This document shows positions 42,337 through 52,432 of a stretch of DNA of 64,000 bases, piece by piece. Source of the DNA: GAS188 sp963794475 (lineage in GTDB: Bacteria; Pseudomonadota; Alphaproteobacteria; Rhizobiales; Beijerinckiaceae); assembly GCA_963794475.1 (NCBI GenBank), contig CAWCDW010000002.1, positions 682,001 to 746,000 on the forward strand. Reading direction: 5' to 3'. The position numbers and the translations under genes were made by a program. Below the pieces are notes generated by a model. The model did no database searches. It was not told the DNA's origin and saw only the letters and a program-made list of their open reading frames with translations. Numbering within the stretch: position 1 is the first letter of the stretch; the number at the start of each line of letters is the position of its first letter.

Positions 42337-43074
42337 ATGATCACCCTTTATTCCTACCCCGAGCTTTTCGGGGTCGCTGACAATAACGGCTATGGCCTCA
42401 AGGTATTTGCGTTCCTCAAACTGGCCGGCATGCCGTTCGTCCACAAGCATATCGTCGACGCCTCAGCGGCCCCGCGAGGGCAGCTTCCCTACGTCGTGGA
42501 CGAGGGCGAGGCGATCGGGGACAGCGACACGATCATCGCCCACCTCATCCGCCGTCACGGGCTGACCATCGATGATGGGCTCACCGGCACGCAACGCGAT
42601 ATGGGCCATTTGATCACCCGCATGCTCGACGATCTTTACTGGGTCATGTCCTACTCGCGTTGGAAGGACGAGGAGTTCTGGCCGGCCTTCAGCGAAGCGT
42701 TGCGGCGGGAACATCCAAGCCTGACCGAGGAGGGTCTCGGCAAGGCGCGCGACTTCAACGCCAAGCGCTATTACTACCAGGGCATCGGCCGCTTCGCGCC
42801 ACCTGCCGCTTATGCGCGCGGGCTCTCCGACCTGCGGGTGCTGGCCAATCTGATCCCGGAGCGCGACTACCTGTTCGGCACGAAGCCGACCAGCGTCGAC
42901 GCCGGCATCTACGGCTTCATCGCCAATATCTACTTCTATCCGATCGAGACGCCGCTCAAGCAGTTCGTCGCTTCACAGGCCAATCTCGTCCGCCATTGTG
43001 CCGCGATCCATGAAGCTATCGGCTCGACCGCCCGAGGCAGCGCAAATCCCGCTGCTCCGCCCGAATGCAGGTGA
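42337..43074 (+). CDS. Glutathione S-transferase-like protein
   Basis: A 245-residue protein with an N-terminal thioredoxin-like domain (MITLYSYPELFGVADNNGY, cis-Pro region GQLPYVVDE and EAIGDSDTIIAHL) and an all-helical C-terminal domain. This matches the GST_N_4/Tom37 (failed-axon-connections-like) family rather than classic GSTs. The catalytic Ser/Cys usual in GSTs is not obvious. ATG at 42337 follows AGGAGA; the longer upstream frame lacks a start signal. Stands alone. Confidence 0.8.
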   Translation: MITLYSYPELFGVADNNGYGLKVFAFLKLAGMPFVHKHIVDASAAPRGQLPYVVDEGEAIGDSDTIIAHLIRRHGLTIDDGLTGTQRDMGHLITRMLDDLYWVMSYSRWKDEEFWPAFSEALRREHPSLTEEGLGKARDFNAKRYYYQGIGRFAPPAAYARGLSDLRVLANLIPERDYLFGTKPTSVDAGIYGFIANIYFYPIETPLKQFVASQANLVRHCAAIHEAIGSTARGSANPAAPPECR

Positions 43075-43209
43075 AGGCGTCGACGAGGCAAGGAATTTTG
43101 CCAGGGGGCGTGAATACGCCCTCCCCGCGTGCGCTAAAACGGGCTCGCCCGACTCGCGCTCGCAAGCCTTGACGAAATGCGGGACGGCACCTCCGCCCCG
43201 GCAAGCTTA

Positions 43210-43536
43210 TTATCCCGGCGGCTTATACGCGCCCTCGATCTCCGCCCGCTTCTTGCGAATGGACGTCACTTCCTCATCCGTCCATAGCCGGGTGAACTTG
43301 ACGTTCGTCAGGGCGCCGCCCGCCACGACGATCGCGTTGATCGCCACCGCTGTGACAGGGTCCGCCTCGAATATGATGAGGACGCCGGGTCCCTCGGCCG
43401 CCGTGCGGTAAAACGAGATCAGTTTGCCGCCTCCGGCGGTCACCAGCTTCTTGGCCGCCGCATGGCGATCGGACGGCTTCTCTCCGAGAGCCTTCATCGC
43501 CGCGGCTGTGTAGTTCCCCGAAAAATACCAATGCAT
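43210..43536 (-). CDS. GYD domain-containing protein
   Basis: A 108-residue soluble protein. GYD-family features: MHWYFSGNYTAAAMKAL near the start, GGKLISFYRTAAEGPGVLIIFEADP, and VAINAIVVAGGALTNVKFTRLWTDEE (shown in parts). The fold is a ferredoxin-like dimeric barrel; function unknown. ATG at 43536 follows GGAGGGA. Confidence 0.85.
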   Translation of the reverse strand: MHWYFSGNYTAAAMKALGEKPSDRHAAAKKLVTAGGGKLISFYRTAAEGPGVLIIFEADPVTAVAINAIVVAGGALTNVKFTRLWTDEEVTSIRKKRAEIEGAYKPPG

Positions 43537-43870
43537 GACGTCCCTCCGTTTGTTCGTGTTTTCAGAGAATATACAGACACCCCCGACAGGTAATCTAGCC
43601 GATAAACTTCAAATTCGGCAAAGCCAAATAGAGCGGGCAGAACGGCTCAGATAAAAATGGCCGCTTTGCAGTGACCGCCGTCACGCCGGCGATCCGCGCG
43701 CTGACGCTCCAGCGGTTGACCGGCCCGGCTGCGCCCACGTCACGGCGGCGCACGCTTGCCGCCCGTCAATGAAGGAGTGCACCATGATGCGCGATCTCAA
43801 CACGAGCTCGGCGGGAAGCGTGAGCCGCGATGGCAATTTCGTCTCAGCGCCGTTTGGCGCAGACGCGCCT
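43537..43870. other. Intergenic stretch without a gene
   Basis: About 330 bases. No convincing frame on either strand; plus-strand frames here are shadows of the deaminase gene. Confidence 0.45.
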
Positions 43871-45373
43871 TTATTCGGGAACGAAGCGCTCGACGTGATA
43901 GTGGCTTCGGGTGAGGCCGACGCAGAAATGACTGACGACGGTCTCGAGCCCGCGCGCCAGCGCCGAAAGTTCGCGGTTCTGCTCCCGCAACGCGGTGGCG
44001 CGCTCGTTGACCCGTTCGCGCAGGCGCTGGACATCGAACGTCGTGAACCGGCCCCGGTCGAGCACCATCCGCCCGCCGATCATGACGCTGTCGACCGCCG
44101 CGCCGTTCTCGACGAGGACGACCTGGTTCGTCGGATCGTTCAGCGGCACATAGTTGAGGTTGCCGAGGTCGAGAAAGACGATATCGGCCTTGAGGCCGGG
44201 CGCGATGCGCCCGACGTGCTTGCCCAGGCCGAGTGCGCGGGCGCTGCCCTCAGTCGCCATGGTCAAGGCCTCGTCGGTCGAGAGCCAGCGATCCGGGTCA
44301 GGCGACGTGATGCGGCTCGAAAACGCGGAAAGCCGCGTCGCCTCGAACATGTTCTGGTTGTCCGAACATTGCGAGCCATCGGTGCCGATGCCGACCGCGA
44401 GGCCGCGCTCGCGCATGCGCCCGGCCGGCGCGATCCCAGATCCGAGGCGAAGGTTGCTGCCGGGATTGTGCGCGACCGTGGCCCCATGGTCCGCGAGCCG
44501 CGAGATGTCGTCGTCGTCGAGCCAGACCGCATGGGCCGCCGTAAAATGCGACCCAAGCACGCCGAGAGCTTGGATATGGGCCGTCAGGGAGCGGCCGTAG
44601 CGCTTCACGCCGGTGACCGCCTGCACCTTCGATTCCGCGAGATGCATATGGAGGCCGAGGCCGGCCTCGCGCGCGAGCGAACCGCAGCCGGCGAGGAAAT
44701 CGTCGCTGCAGTGAAGCGGGATCGTCGGTGCGAGGGCGAGCCCCGCCTCGGTTGGATCGAAGGGCCAACGCGCGATGATGGCTTTGAGCGCAGCCAGGGT
44801 TTCGACGGCAGGCGCCAATCGAAACCGCTCGACGCTCTTGCGCTGCGCCGGTGACAACGCATCGAGAAGCCCATCGATGGCCTCGTAGAAATTATGGTCG
44901 GCGACCATCGGGGCGAGCACGACCCGCACCCCGGCGTCGCGATAGCCGCGGGCGGCCGCTTCCAGCCCCTCGAAGCTCGGCAGGGGGAACTCGTGGAAAA
45001 GGTCGTAGCAAGCGGTCGTGCCCGACCGGATCATGTCGAGCCCGCCCAAAAGACAGGCGAGATATTTGTCCTCGAGCGTCCGGTGACTGTTGAGGCCGGG
45101 GCCCGCATTGAGGAGGAGCTCGAGCGTCCAGCGGTCGCCCGAACCCTTCCCCAGATGGCCATGGCCATGCGTGTGCGCATTGACGAGGCCGGGCACGAGC
45201 AGCCGGTCGGCGGCGTCGATCACGAGAGCTCCCGTTGGCGTCGCGAGGCCCGCAGGCCCGATCTCGCGGATCGTATCCCCCTCGACCAGAATGTCGGCCA
45301 CCTCCGCGGCGTGGCGCCCGATGTCGAGAACTCGACCGCCGCGGATTACGCAATGACCGACGTGTGCCGACAT
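43871..45373 (-). CDS. Amidohydrolase (guanine-deaminase/chlorohydrolase type)
   Basis: A 500-residue metal-dependent hydrolase. Metal ligands: NAHTHGHGH (two His), HLAES-type HMHLAESK, HAVWLDDDD and the Asp in GTDGSQCSDN. A beta-sandwich domain flanks the barrel on both sides, typical of aminohydrolases such as guanine, cytosine or hydroxy-atrazine-type deaminases. Substrate undetermined. ATG 45373 follows GGGAGCATGA. Alone on its strand. Confidence 0.85.
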   Translation of the reverse strand: MSAHVGHCVIRGGRVLDIGRHAAEVADILVEGDTIREIGPAGLATPTGALVIDAADRLLVPGLVNAHTHGHGHLGKGSGDRWTLELLLNAGPGLNSHRTLEDKYLACLLGGLDMIRSGTTACYDLFHEFPLPSFEGLEAAARGYRDAGVRVVLAPMVADHNFYEAIDGLLDALSPAQRKSVERFRLAPAVETLAALKAIIARWPFDPTEAGLALAPTIPLHCSDDFLAGCGSLAREAGLGLHMHLAESKVQAVTGVKRYGRSLTAHIQALGVLGSHFTAAHAVWLDDDDISRLADHGATVAHNPGSNLRLGSGIAPAGRMRERGLAVGIGTDGSQCSDNQNMFEATRLSAFSSRITSPDPDRWLSTDEALTMATEGSARALGLGKHVGRIAPGLKADIVFLDLGNLNYVPLNDPTNQVVLVENGAAVDSVMIGGRMVLDRGRFTTFDVQRLRERVNERATALREQNRELSALARGLETVVSHFCVGLTRSHYHVERFVPE

Positions 45374-45668
45374 GGACTCATGCTCCCGAAATGCACCCGG
45401 GTGACGATAGCGCAGGGAGGTCACGGAAGCTCGCCGGCGCCCGATTTATCCACCATCTTGAGCCGAGCGTCGCGCTGGCTCTCAAGCTACCCGCGGCATC
45501 CTGTCGGCGTGCCCACGCGCCACCAAGAGCATTGGCCGCACGGCGAGAACAGAGGTTCAGCGCACTGTCGCCGTAACCAGGCCATGCGCTTGCAGGTCGT
45601 GTCCAACCCGCCTCGCGGCCGCGCCGCATGATATTGCTGGGGCCCTTCGAGTTCGAAATTGCGTGATG

Positions 45669-46691
45669 TTATTTATAGGCGACCGCAGCGCTCGATGGAC
45701 CCGTCAGCGGGATGATCTGGAAGTCTCGAAATCCGACCTCGCGGCACCAGCTCGCAAAATCGGACCCCGTGTAGTCGAAGGCATCGCCGAATTCGATCAG
45801 CATGTTGAGAGACATCATCAGGCCGAATGCGTTCTCGCGTCTTGCATCGTCGATGAGCGCCTCGATGACCACAAATGCGCCGCCCGGGGGTAAGGCATCA
45901 TACGCCTTGCGAATGAGCATCTTCTTCTTCTCGAGGTTCCAGTCGTGCAGGATCATCCCCATGGTGAGGACATCCGCTTTGGGCAACGGATCGGCAAGGA
46001 AGTCGCCGCCAACAGCCTTTACCCGGTCGGTCAGTCCCGCCTCCTGAATTTTGCGTGTGGCTATGGGCACGACTTCGGGAAGATCGAAGCTGGTGCAACG
46101 CAGGTGCGGATTGGCCGCGGCAACCATGCAGGAGAGCTGCCCGGTCGCGCCGCCCACGTCACAAAGGGTCTTGTAATTGGAGAAATCGAATTTCTGGGCA
46201 AGCTCCTTGAAGTTCCCGGCCGATATCCCGGCCATGGCATTCATGAACTGCTCGAGCCGTGCCGGGTCCGCGTAGAGTTTCGCGAACACCGGCTCTCCGG
46301 AGTGCTTGGTTTCGGTTTGCGGCATGCCCGTCTTCAGGGCCTCGGTAAGATCCGCCCAGAATCGATACAGACGGGCATTCGCCATCTCGAGGATACCACC
46401 GATATAGCCAGGGCTGTTCCGGTCTAGAAAAAAGGCGCTCTCGGCTGTGTTCGAGTACCGCGCATGGGCGCCATCACCCTCACGTTCGAGAAATTTGAGG
46501 GCCACGAGAGCGTCCGGGAAGTCCGGCACGGCGCGCGGATTGAGTTGCAAGGACGCGGCAATCTCTTGGCCGGTCATCGGCCGACCAGAGAGCTTCGTGA
46601 AAAGTTCCAGCTCCACGGCTGAAAGCAGCGTCTTCGAGGCGAAGAACCCCATCCCGACTTGTATGATATGTGATGGGTCGAGCCCCGACAT
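45669..46691 (-). CDS. SAM-dependent O-methyltransferase
   Basis: A 340-residue methyltransferase with an N-terminal winged-helix dimerisation domain (GQEIAASLQLNPRAVPDF) and a Rossmann core with the SAM motif DVGGATGQLS. The catalytic-base region MGMILHDWNLEKKKMLI fits the acetylserotonin O-methyltransferase-like/hydroxyneurosporene family. The substrate is probably a small secondary metabolite or aromatic compound. Stands alone. Confidence 0.85.
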   Translation of the reverse strand: MSGLDPSHIIQVGMGFFASKTLLSAVELELFTKLSGRPMTGQEIAASLQLNPRAVPDFPDALVALKFLEREGDGAHARYSNTAESAFFLDRNSPGYIGGILEMANARLYRFWADLTEALKTGMPQTETKHSGEPVFAKLYADPARLEQFMNAMAGISAGNFKELAQKFDFSNYKTLCDVGGATGQLSCMVAAANPHLRCTSFDLPEVVPIATRKIQEAGLTDRVKAVGGDFLADPLPKADVLTMGMILHDWNLEKKKMLIRKAYDALPPGGAFVVIEALIDDARRENAFGLMMSLNMLIEFGDAFDYTGSDFASWCREVGFRDFQIIPLTGPSSAAVAYK

Positions 46692-46930
46692 GATTGCCTC
46701 CTGCTAAGCGCCCTGCCTCGACACCAGTCGTCACCGTCGAGCGGCGCAAGACGTTCTTGAGTTATGCGCGTCCGAACGAAAAACACGAAACGAATTTTCG
46801 TCGCTGGCCGCGCCGAAACCCAAAGCTATGGAGGTTGTTCGAAGCGTGTGCTTCTCATCGCAAGCCGGAGCACCGCCCATCCTCGAGCCGCTCGCCGTGC
46901 CCCGCTTTCATTGCGCCTGCTTTCCGGAGC

Positions 46931-48121
46931 TTACCTCTGAAGACCGTAAGGTGACACCCGAACGCCGCCTCCGTTGGTTGTTGTTCGGCCCGCAGGAGCC
47001 ACCCTCCCGACCGTGACCTGTCGTCCCATGTGCGGGCCGGAGCCACAATTCACGTATTCGAATGCCGGTGGCCTATGCGGCATCGGTGCCGGCTTTATTA
47101 CCCCAGGCTGTGATATCTGCGGCCGCGATATCTCGGGCTGCCCGACCGCTCGCAGGGCCGGCCGAACTTCTGGAGCTCCGATTGGCGGAAAGCCGCGGAG
47201 GACCCTCACCTCTGGAGCCGAGTTGTGGCCGTCAAAACGGGCGCGAACCGCCGGGACGCGATAGCCAGCGCCCTGGCGATGCAATGGATCGTGCTCCCAA
47301 GTGACACCGCCGAGCGGCTGATGATTGCGATTAAGGATCGCAAAGCGATCTCGGTCGATCTCGATCCTATGATGAACCCAGTCCCAATGGTGCCAGTGAC
47401 GCAGCGCCGCGATGACGAACACAACGCTGTCGCCGCTGAGAAATCCTGGAAAAGATGTCGGCGGGTAGCTGGGATAAGGCCATGTCCCGTAAGCGACGGA
47501 GGGGCTGTAATCTGGAACGTAGACGCTCTCTGAATCCGATGGTTCGATAGTGATCGGCTTTCCTTCGCTCTCCACAGTTACGGTCTGCTGCAGCGTCGAA
47601 TTTAGGTTTCCAGCGGCTTTCGCCTCCTCACGCAGACGTTGAATCGAATCCATCACCCCTGCTTGATCGGCCAGGAAAGCCTCACCCAGCCGCTCGGTCC
47701 ATTCGAGATTGAAATCCATCATCTTTAGAATCTGAGGAAAGGGAACGAGCGATTTTACGCTAGGATCCCACGGCTCTTGCTCGAGCACTACGGTCAGTCG
47801 ATCCCGGTCGAGTTTTGCATGCGCGGGATCTTGAATCCAGCGATCGGCCTCAACCACTTCGAGAGGATATGTTGAAGCCATCAGGATCTCGGCGAGAAGC
47901 GGATCCGGATAAAGCGCGATCGGCGCCAACATTTGATCGAGCTGCTCTCGCGAAAACGATGGGGCGACCTGCTCCGCGGTCGGCGATTGCGTTGGCGATT
48001 GAAGATTTTGCCCGAGAGCCCCCGAGGCGCCCGCAATGAGCGCAACAATAACTTCAACTACGTGTCTTGACAGTTTCACCTTGGCTTTCCCTGTCCCCTC
48101 AAATAGGGAGACGGTGATCAA
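46931..48121 (-). CDS. DUF3300 domain secreted protein
   Basis: A 396-residue exported protein. An N-terminal hydrophobic segment (EVIVALIAGASGALGQ) precedes the DUF3300 domain, recognised by EQLDQMLAPIALYPDPLLAEILMA and WDPSVKSLVPFPQIL (given in parts). The C-terminal half is rich in Pro, Arg, His and Gly and carries WHHWDW and HHRIEIDRDRF. Function unknown, probably periplasmic or surface. Start may lie at an internal Val/Met nearer the hydrophobic segment. Confidence 0.85.
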   Translation of the reverse strand: MITVSLFEGTGKAKVKLSRHVVEVIVALIAGASGALGQNLQSPTQSPTAEQVAPSFSREQLDQMLAPIALYPDPLLAEILMASTYPLEVVEADRWIQDPAHAKLDRDRLTVVLEQEPWDPSVKSLVPFPQILKMMDFNLEWTERLGEAFLADQAGVMDSIQRLREEAKAAGNLNSTLQQTVTVESEGKPITIEPSDSESVYVPDYSPSVAYGTWPYPSYPPTSFPGFLSGDSVVFVIAALRHWHHWDWVHHRIEIDRDRFAILNRNHQPLGGVTWEHDPLHRQGAGYRVPAVRARFDGHNSAPEVRVLRGFPPIGAPEVRPALRAVGQPEISRPQISQPGVIKPAPMPHRPPAFEYVNCGSGPHMGRQVTVGRVAPAGRTTTNGGGVRVSPYGLQR

Positions 48122-48379
48122 GAAAAAAGACCGTCAAAACTGCGATTCAAAGCGGCATTGCGCTTCTACTGCGTCTTATCGAGAAAAGGATGACGCGAGA
48201 GAGCCTATACGTTCCTACAGCGTTGCAGTGAGCTTTTCCGCGATCTCGTGCTTCGCCGTAACTGTGTCTTCCTTCAGACCATGCCGTCCATTTGGCCGAG
48301 CGCCGTCATTGCGCCCTGGCTTTTAGCACCGCCGACTTTGGCCCGCTTTGGGTTGAAAGCAAAGAAGCGCGCCGCATCG

Positions 48380-48508
48380 CTATTGGCTGACCACGTGCCA
48401 AACACCACCGAAGCCATCGCCGGTCATATCCCCGGAATAGAGGTAGAGCGGCTTGCCGCCATATGTCCATTGCAGTGACCCGTTTGTCCGCACGCGCGAG
48501 GAAGCCAT
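48380..48508 (-). pseudogene. Remnant of a COG4315 (Yx[FWY]xxD) lipoprotein gene
   Basis: Only the last 42 codons are recognisable: GSLQWTYGGKPLYLYSGD and TGDGFGGVWHVV are the end of the secreted repeat lipoprotein family. The usual TKPG insertion between the two motifs is missing and the upstream two-thirds, including the signal peptide and lipobox, cannot be found. A plain gene decay relic. Confidence 0.55.
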
Positions 48509-48627
48509 CCAAACGGGCATTGCGGTGACAGTGCACTTAAGGACGCGGCTCCCATTGAGGACGTGGCGGGGCATGGCTCGCCTGCCTTGCCTCACTGACG
48601 ACCACGCGCGGGACCACGTGCCGCAGC

Positions 48628-49062
48628 TCATACGTGGTATTCGAGATCCTTTAGCGCCGCGCGCACTTCGCGCCACAAGGTAATCAAGGAGGCAGCGAAG
48701 GACATCAAAGCCAGGATGAACATGAGGCCGGCGCCGTATTCGTGACGGAATCTCAAGAAGGCACTCAAAAAGGCGAGGATCACGAGCCCGGTCGTGAAGA
48801 TGCCGCTGATGACCGCAAACTCGATGGCCCTGTTCATCAATCTTGCGCGTTGGCTCAAGCGAGGCAGGACAGCTTTGAGGTGCGCCCAGCGCGGATCGTC
48901 ATCCGGAATTGCGATAAGCGCGTTGCTCCGATCCGCCAAGCGGTTCATTCGTGTGATCAGGACCGAGATGAACGCCGCCACGGCGCCGAGCAGAAATGAA
49001 GGGGCAGTCGCCTGCGAGATCACACGCGAGATTTGATCCGCGGTCGCCAAGTCCGTCGGCAT
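48628..49062 (-). CDS. DUF2721 family membrane protein
   Basis: A 144-residue inner-membrane protein with about three hydrophobic segments (FLLGAVAAFISVLITRM, EFAVISGIFTTGLVILAFL and LMFILALMSFAASLITLW). Conserved DUF2721 order: TAPSFLL, R-rich linker LPRLSQRARLMNRAI. ATG at 49062; upstream site weak. Unknown role. Confidence 0.85.
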   Translation of the reverse strand: MPTDLATADQISRVISQATAPSFLLGAVAAFISVLITRMNRLADRSNALIAIPDDDPRWAHLKAVLPRLSQRARLMNRAIEFAVISGIFTTGLVILAFLSAFLRFRHEYGAGLMFILALMSFAASLITLWREVRAALKDLEYHV

Positions 49063-49251
49063 GGCTCAACTCCTAAGAAGATCCGGCGCTCGCTACAGAC
49101 TAAGTAATTCCCAACTCAAGAGAGGTTCCGCTTTGGAGCACTTTCCACGGAACGTCTCGCCGCATACGGCTCCGCTGATCAGCGTCGCGCGTTTCAAACG
49201 CTCGGAAGCGCAGGGTTTGGGAAGCTAAATCGGTCGCCGCAAGTGCCTTCG

Positions 49252-49740
49252 CTAGCGGCGATAGCGCAGGACGATTGACGCAATCCCTGCCGCAACGTTG
49301 AGTCCGGTTTGGCCCTCGATGCTGAGCGGCTGCAACGCGATCTGTTGGTTCGAGCCGCCAATCAGCGCGTTGGCGCCAAGGCCGGCGCCGACTGCCGCTC
49401 CGGCCGAAGCGCCCGCATAATTCCCGGCTAGTGAGCCAGGTCCCAGATTGGCCGTCGGTGCAATAACGCCCCAGACAATCACCGCGGCCGCAGTGTAGCC
49501 GATATCAACGCCAAATTTATCGATGGTTCCTGTATAGCGTTCGCGTCGGCCGGGCGACGGAGCAAAGATGCAGTTGAGGGCGCGCGACGATCCAAACACG
49601 AAACCTGTGCCCGCTGACGCATTGCAAGTCAACGTTCCGACATTCACACCGCCTTGCGCTAACGCCGGTGCGGCGAACGCAGCAACGATGCCGATGGCTC
49701 CGATAAGGCCGGCCGCTAGGTGCATTTTGGGGGACATCAT
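49252..49740 (-). CDS. DUF992 secreted protein
   Basis: A 162-residue exported protein. Signal peptide to ALAQ (about residue 29); then the DUF992 features GVNVGTLTCNASAGTGFVFG, the second Cys in LNCIFAP and YTGTIDKFGVDIGYT. The final part is Gly/Ala-rich. DUF992 is widespread in Rhizobiales; its function is unknown. ATG 49740 follows GAGGAG with short spacing. Confidence 0.88.
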   Translation of the reverse strand: MMSPKMHLAAGLIGAIGIVAAFAAPALAQGGVNVGTLTCNASAGTGFVFGSSRALNCIFAPSPGRRERYTGTIDKFGVDIGYTAAAVIVWGVIAPTANLGPGSLAGNYAGASAGAAVGAGLGANALIGGSNQQIALQPLSIEGQTGLNVAAGIASIVLRYRR

Positions 49741-50623
49741 AGCTCTCCTCATGGAGTGAACGTTGGTGAGTGGGAGTCTGTTTTACATGCTCTTCGGCGA
49801 TCAAAAAAGAGCTCCACATCCTTGCGGAGCGCGGCGCGATACAGGCTGTGCTGCCGCCGCGCGACCCGCGAGGACATCGACGAATTCACGGCTGAGCCTC
49901 TCGAGGAAGCAGCGCGTTTCCTTTCGCGATCATCCAGCGCAGGAAGGTATTCAGGATGCGGTTGAGGGGGGCCTTACAGCATTGAAGTTGCGACCTGCGA
50001 TCGGTCAACCAAAATCGAACTTCTTATCTTGCTTCGGTCCAAGCGCGCCAGTGAGCGAGTCGCAACGCGCGCTATCGACACTTTCTCCCATGAAGACGGC
50101 ACCACAAGCTGATCGTCACCTCGTCTACACAGGACAGGCACGGCATCAAATTTGGCTCCTCCTATTCGGCTTCCAAATCGGGGATCCCCGGGCAGCGAAT
50201 GCATGGCTAGGGGTGTTAGGAATCTCGATTGCGTCGGCGTGGGCGCCGAGGCCAACGCCGGTGCCGATCGAGCCGATCACCACGCTGCGGCGATGGGTTA
50301 TCCGGTTCTCGTGGAAATCAATTCTGCGGCTTTGGGAACACGAGTTCGGGATGCCCAGCATCCTAATTGATCGAGCCGGTGGTCGCCATTGAGCGCGTCC
50401 AGGAACCGTTATCCGTCAAGCTCACGCCCATCATGAAAATGCGAACCGAGCCTTATGGCCGAACCTGTCTCAGCGCAAGGCCCTCAAAATTGCTTTGACA
50501 TAGCCCGCAAAGCTGCTGCACCTCATGTCGGTTCACGGCAAAGGCCGGTGCATCTCAGCCGGCCGGGCCACGCCGCGCACGGCCTCTCTATGGCGTACGC
50601 ACTCACAAGCCGATGAGGAATCT
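49741..50623. other. Long stretch without a supported gene
   Basis: About 880 bases. Reading frames on both strands are Arg/Ser/Pro-rich and lack start signals. On the minus strand near 49930-49980 a short stretch (LNRILNTFLRWMIAKGN) faintly recalls the start of a cyclopropane-fatty-acid synthase-like protein, but it stops at once. I judge this stretch decayed or non-coding. Confidence 0.45.
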
Positions 50624-51943
50624 TCACGCCGCGGCCTCGAAGCAATTATCCGCCTGATCCAGTACCCGGCGCAGCTGGACGATTGTCTTGGACTCATCAA
50701 TGGCGCAGTTATCATAGGTGAGTGCCTCACCCCTGCGGATGGGCCGCGTAATCCGCGCGTTCTCGGCAAGCCCAAGCGGCAAGGCTCGAGCGCGCCGTGC
50801 ATCAACCCAGGCCAGCGACCAGCCTCGATAGTCGCACTCGCCGATCCGACCCATAACTGAGCCTGGAAAAAGATCACATTTGGCAAGAGCAATCGCCTCC
50901 GCTACTGGGTGATCGAGGGGCTGAATATCGGCACGACCGTAAAGCACGGCTTGGGCTGCGGTCAGCGGTGTCTCCAAGCTGGTCAGGTGGTAAGGTCGAT
51001 GGAGGGTGAAGAGAGGCCCCTTTCCCACGTGTAAATCCGCCATCCGCTCTTCGATCCGCGGATGAACTGGTTCCACTATACAGAAGACCCCTGGCGCTAC
51101 GTTCTTCCCGATTGTGTAGTCAACGACGCCTTTGCGCGTCAGAATACCCCCCTCGGATTTCAGACGGAAGACGTCAACGAGTTCGTCTCGGTTGGCGCAC
51201 GGGCCGTGCATGCCAGGTCTATCCGGGACGAGCCCCGTGGCATTTGCCAGCGCCACCATCTCAACCATTGTTTTTGTGCCGTCTACAAACTCTGTTAGAA
51301 CGCGTGGATTCATATTGCGGGCACGTGCCTCCGCTTCGAAGTCTTGCGGCACCGCATCGAATCTGAGCGCGTTGTTCTTTCCCTTACCAGCGGCAACCAC
51401 GGTCATGCCAAGCGCTCGGGCAAAGGCAACGAGCTCTGCTGCAGCGGCGGGTTCATCCCCAGCCGCGCCGGTGTAGACGACACCAGCGCGTGTGGCATAG
51501 GCCTTGAGCTGTCGACCGATTGTAATATCGGCCTCCACATTCAACATGACGATGTGCTTACCGTTACTGATCGCGGCCAGCGCAACTTGGGCGCCAGAGT
51601 TGGGATGCCCTGTGGCATCAATGATCACCTCGACTCGGCCGGCGCCGGCTATTGCGTCAATATCAGTGCATATGGCGATGAGACCCAACTCGATGACACG
51701 GTCCACGGCGGATGCACTCGATGCCTCGACAAGGTCGGCTGGACCATGGCCGGCAAGGAGCGCGGCATCAACCGCGCTCTTGCGCTGCGCACGCACCGCG
51801 ATTGCGCCTATGCGCACGCCTTGCATAAGAGCGATCTGAACAATTAGGTCCGTGCCCATCTGACCTGCGCCGACAAGGCCGATGATGACGGGCCCCGCTT
51901 TCTTAACTCGTTCCGCCAGATCTGCCGCAAATGAGGAAAACAT
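50624..51943 (-). CDS. Homoserine-dehydrogenase-like oxidoreductase with SAF domain
   Basis: A 439-residue NAD(P)-binding protein: the Rossmann glycine motif VGAGQMGTDL, DIDAIAGAGRVEVIIDATGHP and GAAGDEPAAAAELV. The C-terminal half (about 300-430) is a SAF-like domain ending ALPLGLAENARITRPIRRGE (in parts), as in altronate- and flagellar-type proteins. The pair (Rossmann plus SAF) is characteristic of uncharacterised sugar-acid or polyol dehydrogenases. Alone in its neighbourhood. Reaction not known. Confidence 0.82.
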   Translation of the reverse strand: MFSSFAADLAERVKKAGPVIIGLVGAGQMGTDLIVQIALMQGVRIGAIAVRAQRKSAVDAALLAGHGPADLVEASSASAVDRVIELGLIAICTDIDAIAGAGRVEVIIDATGHPNSGAQVALAAISNGKHIVMLNVEADITIGRQLKAYATRAGVVYTGAAGDEPAAAAELVAFARALGMTVVAAGKGKNNALRFDAVPQDFEAEARARNMNPRVLTEFVDGTKTMVEMVALANATGLVPDRPGMHGPCANRDELVDVFRLKSEGGILTRKGVVDYTIGKNVAPGVFCIVEPVHPRIEERMADLHVGKGPLFTLHRPYHLTSLETPLTAAQAVLYGRADIQPLDHPVAEAIALAKCDLFPGSVMGRIGECDYRGWSLAWVDARRARALPLGLAENARITRPIRRGEALTYDNCAIDESKTIVQLRRVLDQADNCFEAAA

Positions 51944-52432
51944 TTTATCCTCCGGTGCCGTATGCTTGGCAAAAATGTCTCGCGCGCGAGCACAGCATAG
52001 CTAACCCTCGCTGGGAAACAAAGGCGAAGCTCGTCAACGTCGCTGAGCGATCACTGTGGTGAGCGTCCCGAAAACCCTGTCCGATCTCTCGAGCATAAGT
52101 TGATTGGGAAACAACTCACATCCTCGAGGCGGGCTCTGGCTGTGCGAGGAGGCGCCGCGGTCGCTGATAATGCCGATTACCTACCTAGGGAACGAGGACC
52201 GCGTCAGATCGCAACGTGGTGAAGGACCAAAACAGCCTGGGCGTATGGAGACTTGATTGCCGGGCATTGAACTGCATTTAAATCGATACTTGGGTGAGAT
52301 TCTTGCCCCGCTCCGCGTCAGGCGATAAGCTATTGCTACGAAATAGTGGGTCTCGCCAGCCTAGCACACCACCTGCGACGTGCCACTCCGTTGTAGACCT
52401 GAGTTGAAGCTTTTGGTGAGAGGGGTGAGATA
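51944..52432. other. Divergent spacer upstream of ispH
   Basis: About 490 bases, no gene. It should hold the promoter for the ispH-hpnH block. Lower GC than its surroundings in places; a GGAAC at about 52190 is followed by CGCA, so not an EcfG site. Confidence 0.45.

Noticed and set aside
52190..52215. EcfG promoter upstream of ispH
   Set aside because: GGAAC is present but the -10 position reads CGCA, and it is far from the start codon.
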